A stretch of DNA of 64,000 nt, taken from Uranotaenia lowii (lineage: Eukaryota > Arthropoda > Insecta > Diptera > Culicidae). A program made the position numbers and the translations under genes. Of this stretch, positions 55,692-64,000 are shown one piece after another (within the stretch, counting starts at the first letter, position 1; each line of letters starts with the position of its first letter). The notes beneath the pieces are model-generated. The model was not told the origin of the DNA, did no database searches, and saw only the letters and a program-made list of their open reading frames with translations. The stretch covers positions 285,110,875 to 285,174,874 of the forward strand of contig NC_073693.1 in the NCBI RefSeq assembly GCF_029784155.1, read 5' to 3'.

Positions 55692-55793
55692 TTTATCTGG
55701 GTTGTTATGGTTGCTGCTGCTTCTGCTGCTACTAGCTGCTAGCGACTGCTCTGTGACGGCCGCTCTGATACTCGGGTGTTCCGGTGTCTCTAG

Positions 55794-57936
55794 TTATTTC
55801 TTCTTCTGGGCCTTCTCGGCGGCTTTGGTTACTTTGCCACCTGTCGCCTCCTTGAAGTTGACAGATTTAATGACACCGACAGCGACGGTTTGACGCATGT
55901 CACGAACGGCGAAACGTCCCAACGGCGGGAACTCCTGGAACGATTCGACGCACAGCGGCTTGCTTGGCACCAGATTGACGATGGCGGCATCGCCCGATTT
56001 GATGGATTTCGGATTCTCCTCAGTGACCTTGCCAGAACGACGATCGCACTTTTCCTTGATTTCGGCGAACTTGCATGCAATGTGGGCGGTGTGGCAATCC
56101 AATACCGGGGTGTATCCGTTGGCAATCTGGCCAGGATGGTTGAGGACAATGACCTGGGAAAGGGGCATGGGATGGTTTATATTTTCTTTTGATTTCAAAC
56201 GCTAGAATGATGTCAAAAATCGATGGATCTATCGGTGTTGAGAGTTGGTTTTTTACATCTGACACCAACATCATTTTCGTAACTGTTCAGTTCCAGTACA
56301 CTTTTCGTGTATTGTTGACACGTTTTTTGGCACTGGGAAATCTATACGAAAATGACTGATCTGAAACTCAACTGCCGATGATTATATTGACGTTCTGTGT
56401 GAAAACCTGGAAGAATCCAGGCCGAGAATTGAGCTGGAGGAAGAAACGACCCAAAGCATTCAGCAAAGAAAATACCTCGGCTCAGATTAAACCAATGGAA
56501 TGGACACTTGAGCCTTGACCTGAACCTATCGAAAATTCTTGAGTGATTTCGGTCTACAAATTAGACGAATCGTACGTTACCAATAAGCAAATGTCTACCC
56601 TATTTTGAGTGTTCAATAACGAACACACACATATAGGATCGCAGTGGATCTTACAAATGTTCAAACTTGCTTAGGAAAGCTACGCTGTCCTCTAGGCAAC
56701 GATCGGCGGTAGGAAAAAAGCTTGGGAAGAGATAACCCCTCAACACCTAAGGAATCTTGTCGAAAGTATGTCAAAGGGATGTTAAGCGCCAAGAGTATGT
56801 TGGAAATGGCAAAACTTACCTGAGCGGTGAAGTCGGCGGCACCCTTGGGCGGGCTAGACTTGGAGTCGCCAGCAACGTAGCCACGACGCAACTCCTTGAC
56901 GGAGACGTTCTTGACGTTGAAGCCGACGTTGTCACCGGGCAGAGCCTCCGGCAGCGCTTCGTGGTGCATCTCGACCGACTTGACCTCAGTGGTGATGTTG
57001 ACCGGGGCGAATACGACCACCATACCTGGTTTTCAGGTGGATGAAAAGAGTAGAAAAAGATAGGAAAATCATTTTCTGTAATTGAGGGTTTTGCTTGATA
57101 AAACTCAACTGACCTGGCTTCAGGATACCGGTTTCAACACGACCGACTGGTACCGTTCCGATACCGCCGATTTTGTAGACATCCTGCAGCGGGAGACGCA
57201 GAGCCTTGTCGGTGGGACGGGAAGGCGGCAAAATGTTGTCCAGGGCTTCGATCAGACACTTACCCTCAACCTTGCCTTCCTTGCGTTCGATAACCCATCC
57301 CTTGAACCATGGCATCTTGTCCGATGGTTCCAGCATATTGTCACCGTGCCAGCCGGAAATCGGAACGAAAGCAACGGAAGCCGGGTTGTAACCGATTTTC
57401 TTGATGTAGGAGGACACCTCCTTCTTGATTTCCTCGTAACGGGCCTCATGGTATGGAGGCTCGGTGGAGTCCATCTTGTTAACACCAACGATCAGCTGCT
57501 TGACTCCGAGGGTGAAGGCCAACAGGGCATGTTCGCGAGTTTGGCCGTTCTTGGAGATACCGGCTTCGAACTCACCGGTACCGGCAGCGACAATCAACAC
57601 AGCACAATCGGCCTGCGACGTTCCGGTGATCATGTTCTTGATGAAATCACGATGTCCAGGGGCATCAATGATGGTCACATAGTACTTGGCGGTTTCGAAT
57701 TTCCACAGGGCAATATCGATAGTGATACCACGCTCACGTTCAGCCTTCAGTTTGTCCAAAACCCAGGCATACTTGAAGGAACCCTTGCCCATTTCCTGGG
57801 CTTCCTTCTCGAATTTCTCGATGGTACGCTTATCGATGCCACCGCACTTGTAGATCAGATGACCGGTGGTGGTCGACTTACCGGAATCGACGTGTCCGAT
57901 GACGACGATATTAATATGAGTCTTCTCCTTACCCAT
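55794..57936 (-). CDS. eEF1A: translation elongation factor 1-alpha (eEF1A)
   Basis: Three coding exons, 57936-57114, 57025-56820 and 56153-55794 (stop TAA), all GT-AG with matching phases, giving 462 residues, the normal length. GTP-binding motifs are all present: GHVDSGKS (residues 14-21), the switch region [17 protein letters not shown] near 91, NKMD near 153. Domain 2 and 3 blocks follow ([56 protein letters not shown]) and the Lys-rich end [10 protein letters not shown]. The protein carries aminoacyl-tRNA to the ribosomal A site in the cytosol. Sequence directly before the ATG (TATTCAG|G) looks like a 5' UTR splice acceptor, so a non-coding first exon probably lies upstream near 58.3-58.6 kb. 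The 3' UTR seems long. Confidence 0.98.
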
Positions 57937-59725
57937 CCTGAATACCGCTGCTGCTACTGCTTACTCAAAAAAACGAACTGAGATCTGGGTCGGCTAAGAC
58001 GCCACTTCACACGATCACTCGTAGGATTTACCGAAAATCTGTAACGATGCCGAAAGGATAAAACTCCAATTAGGTCAACTCTTAGTCCAAACAAAACCTC
58101 ATGAAAACCTTCACAATCTAACAAACTAACTGAATATCCAACCTTTTCTTCTCGTTCACATTTTATGTGCTTGAACCTGGCAGTGATCTGCTTGGAGTGT
58201 ACCATGAGAATCCAGCAAATGTAAGACATCAGGACAACGTGGAACAATTTCATTTTCAAAATTCCACTCTTGTACAGGAATCTTTCCAAAGAGGAAGAAC
58301 ACAATAACCCAGAATCGATCCGTCCCAACCGGAATCTCCCAAAGAACTGAAGCCGATTTTCAAATTGAACGGGAGTTTCATATTCCAGAAGACGTCGCGA
58401 TTACGTCCCGATAGCGCGTGCACCACTAACGACCGTTTAGTCGCGTAGTATGATAATTGCTTATTTTTTATTTTCCACAAATTGCATGGTGGAAGCTGCG
58501 CTCCGTTTTCCAGATTTCGGCCAATGTGCTGCATACCTACTAAATACATATATTGGCAGTCAGTCAGTCAGTCAGTAAGTTGACCGATCTCATTAGAGAG
58601 TCAGCGATGGAGGTAGGTGTAGTTTACAAATGGAGCGCAAGAAATCAGAAGGACAATGAACGGAAAAAGCGCAAATTTTGTTGAAGATCACGCCCGGGTT
58701 CGAATTTTAGCGCCGCCCGTTAGGTTGAGGGGTACGTCACCCCCGAGCGTTGGGTTGAAAGGAGATTATTTAATCGTAATACTGCCACTTTTTAACATTA
58801 AACGTTCACTACCAACCTTAATTTTTACTAAGTTCCATAATTTGGCCTTTATTCGACTGAGAATTTTGTGACGACCTAACCAGTAACCGGATCATGTTAC
58901 TTCGCTTTTCTAAAAAGTTCATTTTAATCTTGGTCTGACTTCTCAACTTAAAGAGAATGTTTGAAATTGGCATAAAAAATTATTAATGCAATTCTCAGGT
59001 CCCATTTTGTAGTTATAGATGAGATAGATACCGAGTAGTTTTTGTAGTTACATTAATAGATACCTAGTAATTTTTTGATCTTAGGTTAATTTATAAAAAA
59101 TATATCACTTTATTCTTCCAAATCGTATCGTATCGTATTGAAATGCGATCAAGCATCAAAACTTGATTCCTTTAACAGTTTATTAACTTTATAAGGCTAA
59201 TCTAATAAAAAAGAGTTTTCAAAATTTGGTCTCAATCCTATGCCTAATCGAAACAATATCACAGAAATGATAAACAGTTTATATGAACGCAGGGTTGTTA
59301 GATTCTGTAGGTATACTTATGATGCTTGCGCATGTTCTAGTAGGCCAACCAAAAAATAGTTATAGAAATTCTACGGAAATGTATGGAAAATTTGAAAAAT
59401 ATTAGTTTTTTTTATAACACTTCCGTTTTTAAAATTCTTCAAAAAATAAAAATGTTCATCAGACTATTTTTATTGTAATAAGAGTTTTCGCGGATGGAAA
59501 AATAATTTAAATTTGAATTCGCCATAGAGTTAAAAAAAGCAACTTTTCGTACAATTCCTCATAAATAAAACATTTTTAGTTTTTGTTGGATCTAAAATAA
59601 AGAAGCATTCATTACTACACCCAAAATACAGCCTTAACTCCAATCATGAGATCTCAACAGTTCAACGCCATTGGTGTGTGGACGGATTAAACCAACATCG
59701 CGTTATTGGTCTTTACCGTGCAGGA
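57937..59725. other. eEF1A upstream region and AT-rich intergenic DNA
   Basis: 57.94-58.6 kb should contain the eEF1A 5' UTR intron and promoter on the minus strand; a CAGT tandem (58557-58576) lies here. From 58.6 to 59.7 kb nothing is recognised. Confidence 0.5.
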
Positions 59726-59867
59726 AGTCAATCAGTCAGTCGGCGATCAAGTGAGCGAGTCGATTAGTGTGTGTGTTCTCCTGATAGTTCATGATCCGGC
59801 ATTTCACCGGTGTTGCTTCCGAGCTTCAGAGCTCCGGACAGGTCGGCACATTTGGCGACCGTGACAG
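59726..59867 (+). promoter_or_regulatory. candidate promoter and first exon of a rightward gene
   Basis: Insect initiator words (TCAATCAGTCAGT) at 59728-59740 are followed by a transcribed-looking leader and a strong donor, GTGACAG|GTAAGTTC (exon end 59867). An ATG at 59791 opens a frame to the donor (MIRHFTGVASELQSSGQVGT...). The remaining exons would lie beyond the window or in the AT-rich sequence to the right. The gene is not identified. Confidence 0.45.
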
Positions 59868-60375
59868 GTAAGTTCTCATAAGCTTTATTAAACGAGAAAA
59901 CAAACGGTTCACGTTAAGTAAATTATCATCAAAGTTGCTTAGAAATCAAACACTTTATTAATTACCCATTACGCAAAATGAGTCATTCAAATACTCATTA
60001 CGCAAAAAGTAGTTGTTCAATCTGGAACGTATTGGTCACCCTGTAATTCCGCAAAACGCCTAAAAGTAGTCAAGCAATTTGAAACACAATCCCCGCTATA
60101 ATGTTGCCAGTGTTAATGTGTTCCTGTCTTGTGTGAAAATCGCGGGAAATAAATGTAAATGAAATAAAATTCCTCTTTTTGGGTTGACCGTTATTAAAAC
60201 AAGTTGTTTTTTTCTCGTACATCCGACATGGTCCGCCCAAACAGTAGTTGAAGCAAAAAAAGTAATGCAGTGTGATGATTTTTGAAAGCTATTTGGATTG
60301 AAGTGAAAAAAATGAAAATTTAGTGCCATCTGTGATAAATAACAAGCTTTCTTTGTAGACAAGATTAAAAATGAA

Positions 60376-60835
60376 ATATCAAGCGAGTCGTAAAGACAGC
60401 TTGATCATGTTCACAATCTTACTCGAGCGAGTTGAGAGGTCAACCTGAACGTTTTGAAAACAATTATGCGAGTTGAGACGACAGGATAAAATTTAAAGGC
60501 GACTTGAGGGGACAGCCTGAGTCAAGCTAGTCGAGAGGACAGCTTGAAATCGAAAGGCGAGTTAAAAGGACAGCCTGAGTTATTGATGAGAAATCAAGCG
60601 AGTTGAGAGGGCAACTTGACATCGAAAAACGAGATGAGAGGACAGCCAAAGTAATTGATGAAAAAACAAGCAAGTTGAGAGGACAGCTTGAAATCGAAAG
60701 GCTAGTTGAGAGGACAGCCTAAGTTATTGATGAGAAATCAAGCTAATCGAGAGAACAGCTTGAAATAGAAAGGCGAGTTGAGAGGACAGCCTGAATTATT
60801 GATCAAGCTAATCGAGAGGACAGCTCGAGAGGACA
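60376..60835. repeat. minisatellite of GAGTTGAGAGGACAGCYTGA units
   Basis: About a dozen degenerate copies of a ~32-36-bp unit, arranged as alternating pairs (one followed by AAATCGAAAGG, the other by GTTATTGATGAGAAATCAAG) making a ~68-bp higher-order repeat. It ends directly at an RTE fragment. Confidence 0.85.
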
Positions 60836-60837
60836 GC

Positions 60838-61080
60838 AGGATTGGGCACACGCTGCGAAGAGATGAAAACGAGATTTTCAGAAATGCGCTTGACTGGAAT
60901 CCAGATGAGCATCGAAGAAGAGGCAGACCCAGAAGCTCGTGGCGGCGTATTCTAGCCGCACGCTTTCTAAAATCCACACAGTTGAACCTTGGCCAATTGA
61001 AGACGCTGGCTTCGGATCGCAAGCAGTGGAGATCTTTTATCCCAGCACTATGCGTCGGACAACCGGCGCTGGACCCCTAT
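60838..61080 (+). mobile_element. RTE-like LINE fragment, extreme C-terminus
   Basis: Closely similar to 12230-12465: IGHTLRRDENEIFRNALDWN, RGRPRSSWRRILAA, TLASDRKQWRSFIPA. 5'-truncated, same family as the copy at 11.7-12.5 kb. Confidence 0.8.
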
Positions 61081-64000
61081 ATACATTTTGTATGGGAAAC
61101 ATATTTCATAAACAATTGTCCGAGTTTTGTGGTATTTCTCTTTGATTTTGTATGGGGGCCTTAAAAGTGGAAGGAATCTTTTTACAACAAATCATCTTTT
61201 GTTTTGAGGTTTTGAATAATTTGAAAAGTTCCAAATTGCCAAAACGATTCCGACCCCTGGCTCAGGTACAACAAAATCAAAACCGTCTTCCATGTTCGCA
61301 CGTAAACAGCTCGTGATCGTGTTTGTTCATAAACACAAATAAGCCAGCAGACGCAAAACAGCGGCCCCAATTCGATCATTTGGGTCAATATACTATCAAG
61401 TTCCGCCTTTATTTGAAAAAAAAAAACTGTGCACGTTGTGTTCACGTTGCGCCAGTGTATATATTCCCTGTAGTTATTCCCTGTCTTTGACGATATAAGC
61501 ATTTCGAAGATTGAAAATTATACCACATTATACAGCGTTAAATGAGTTTTCATAAGTAATGCCAACAGTATATAAAATTTATTTAAAAAGAAAGGCTTAA
61601 GGCTGCAAAACATGGTATATTTTTCTTATAAACAAATAAACTTGTATGTTAAAGAAGGGAGATGTTTAGGAAAGTAGGATGTTTTTCAAACGATACAAAT
61701 TATCATATTTTCATAAATAAAAACTAAACTGCATTGTAAAAAATTACAATCCCCAAGCACCTGTTCAGGAAACGTAAGCACTTGATAATTAAAAATTATA
61801 TAACGACCTTTCGCCGCAGCTTTCTTCCATTCATAATTGAACGGCGGCTACTATCTGGGTAATAGAAATTTGATAGAAAAATCTCGATCGCCCACTGCCC
61901 TCCGTTGACCTGTAGAATGAATATCTCGAATAGCTTCGGCACCTGTAAACCGCACACCATAATCGGAACTAGAAAAAATGGTACAAGACTAGACAGACAT
62001 GGAACCCCCAAGGGACCGATTCCCCCTGCTTATCAAAATAGGCTACGCGTGCCCGAATGTTGCACTCAAAATACATAGACGCCAGCTTAAATTTAAGAAA
62101 GGACGCATGGTAGAAGGTTCGAGACATCAATCATTCGTCAATTTTTCCATATAGGAGCTGTTAAAGAAACTTCACTAGAATGTGGTTTAGTTAATTGCTT
62201 ACTAGCTTTTGAATTTTCAGTTAAGCTTTGTCATTTTTCGCCAGACGATTTTTTGTTGTAAGAAATTTCTTATCGTCATACTTACTGTTATGGCAAAATC
62301 ATTGACTTAAAAATTACTTAATTTGTTTCCATGGTGATGAGCGGGAATATTTGCCAGGTTGTTGAACACATAATTCCATAAAGATTGAAGAAACATGTAA
62401 CTGAATTTAGATGCACATTCTTTTTGACATTGCCAGATGCTCTATTTAAAGTCTTTTAAGGACCATAAATTTAACTGACTGAAGAAAAAATGCTCAAACA
62501 TTGAACGGTTCCCTCCAAGAACCGGAAATGGCCTAAAACTGTCACCGATTCGCGAAAAGCGCGACAGAATGACATGCAACTTTCCTCGGAACGGCCACCC
62601 AAATTTGACTCCGGCTGCAGCTAAAAATTGGTAGCAGCGTCTAGCTTCCACTAGCTAGAGTCAAAGGGAGCTGAACCCGAAAAAAAAGTCCGGCACCAGG
62701 CTGGAGGAGCACTGACCCACTCAATGCGGCCGGTGTGGTGGGCATCCGGGTGCCGGGTGGCCGGAAGTTTGGTGGGTGGATGCGCATGCGTCCCACCTGG
62801 TGCTCGTCCATAACAAAAACCGAATCCCGAATGCGTGGGAGTCGTACGTGTACCTACAATCGATTGGGTTTGGTGAGAGACGGAGAGGAAAAACCTCGAG
62901 CAAGGATAGATAGAGCGCCGGGAAATTGTAAAAAATTATGGGATTTTTCACATTCGGTGTTGCGTGAGTTCATTCACTCACAGACAGTTGAATCGGAGAC
63001 GGTTCTCTGTAGGATGGGGAATCATCATGCCGGAATGCTAAAGGTCGACCGGGACCTGAGCTAGAATAAATGGGACGGTGATGGGTTAGGTCTGGGTGCG
63101 TTAAAATGGGGTGTTAATAAAAATGTCTAGAACAAATTTTGTGTGGGGGAAAGATGGGATGATGCGTGACTTTTCAATGTCACGTAACCTTGAAATGATT
63201 ATAAATTCCGATGTGGCTTTTGTAATTTGGCGCTTTCGTTTTAGGGGTGTTAAGATTTTACATTGTTTGATAACATATTTTATACAGAATCATCAAACAA
63301 TCAAATTTGAATACTGTTAATGGTTCCTCAAAGTTGTACCTTTACCCACATTGCAACATTTTTTCCGCTAGAGAGTTCTACAGCTTATACCTTAAGTAGA
63401 AACCACAACAAAGAGAAGAAAATTTAACTGTATTACGATGTTTTACAGCCTTTTTATCCAAAAAATATTGGTAGGAAATTGGTAGGTAGTTTGAAACTTA
63501 ACACCTTGCGGACCAAATACGATATGTCTCGTTTTTTCGCTTGCCGCTAGTATGATTCACTTAGAAGCATAACTCAAATATAATAAATTTCAAAGTGAAA
63601 GTATATTCTACAAAATAAAACAACACACTTTAGGTAACTAGAAGGTACAAAATTCTTAGAATTTGATCTAGCGGTTTCTGATATATATATGAGTGGGTTT
63701 TGATCAAATTTGCCCGGATATAGCCCGGATTTTTGGTCGACAATTTTGAAATCAAATGCTTGTACTTTGCCAGGTTTTTAAATAAAATAGCCTGGATTTG
63801 TCCGGCCCGGATAGGTGCTGAAAAAAATCTGGCAACCTTAGTCATTAGACTGAATCAATTTGGGGTCATTCTTGAATTTCTCGAACCCTGAGGTCTTAAA
63901 AGCTTCGTTTTGGTTCAAAACTAATCCATGTTTTTTGCAGAGTTTTTTAGTAACGTTTATATGATTAAATTTGAACTTTCGTTTGTATAGGAAAATTTAA
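61081..64000. other. no gene recognised
   Basis: AT-rich sequence with a GC-richer patch at 62.5-63.0 kb. Frames there (for example 62735-63064) have no family motif. No repeats or RNA genes were recognised. Confidence 0.5.

Noticed and set aside
57082..57981. 299-codon plus-strand open frame
   Set aside because: It is the antisense of the conserved eEF1A coding exon; no motifs of its own.
62735..63064. 109-codon plus-strand frame
   Set aside because: No family motif, arginine-rich because of local GC content, overlapping frames on the other strand equally open.

Overview
The window is eukaryotic nuclear DNA from an insect, most likely a mosquito or another nematoceran fly. The reasons are GT-AG introns, AATAAA signals, a dipteran-type follicle cell protein 3C homologue, and a transposon set typical of mosquito genomes (Tc1/mariner with ITmD37E-like copies, piggyBac, BEL/Pao, RTE- and Jockey/CR1-like LINEs, tRNA-derived SINE-like pieces). 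The species cannot be named from the sequence. A run of 500 N at 45886-46385 is an assembly gap.

Layout. Bases 1-32.3 kb are almost entirely mobile elements, often nested: a mariner fragment (1-537), a broken piggyBac (642-3062), an ITmD37E-like element (3225-4450), a nearly intact LINE on the minus strand (8357-11655), RTE fragments (11.7-13.5 kb), a SINE-like tRNA relic (14.1 kb), a 786-bp CACTA-like element split by a BEL/Pao element called BEL-1 here (14894-19455), a Tc1-like transposase split by two copies of another CACTA-like element (20.0-22.7 kb), a second BEL/Pao element called BEL-2 (24004-30789) with a Tc1-like element inside one LTR, and another ITmD37E-like relic (31154-32223).

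Bases 33-58 kb hold the host genes: a GCC2/GCC185-type GRIP golgin (-), ARMC7 (+) overlapping an HTD2-type mitochondrial dehydratase (+) by one base, a follicle cell protein 3C homologue (+), ribosomal protein eL42/RpL36A (-), nucleolar protein 16 (-, cut by the gap) and translation elongation factor eEF1A (-). Between Nop16 and eEF1A lies a 4.7-kb element with long terminal inverted repeats that carries small spliced-looking ORFs. A candidate first exon on the plus strand at 59.7 kb probably belongs to a gene beyond the window. From 60.4 kb on there is a minisatellite, an RTE scrap and otherwise no recognisable gene.

Most interesting. BEL-1 and BEL-2 each have two near-identical LTRs, a 5-bp target duplication and one long open Gag-protease frame, but no usable polymerase. 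Each also carries a series of structured modules between that frame and the polypurine tract: three hairpins with compensatory base changes in BEL-1, and four ~110-bp multi-stem repeats in BEL-2. They look like a class of young Gag-only (TR-GAG-like) elements with a repeated RNA structure. Second, ARMC7 and HTD2 share a TAATG stop/start, which predicts a bicistronic messenger. Third, several transposase-less inverted-repeat elements carry short exon-like segments bounded by splice sites.
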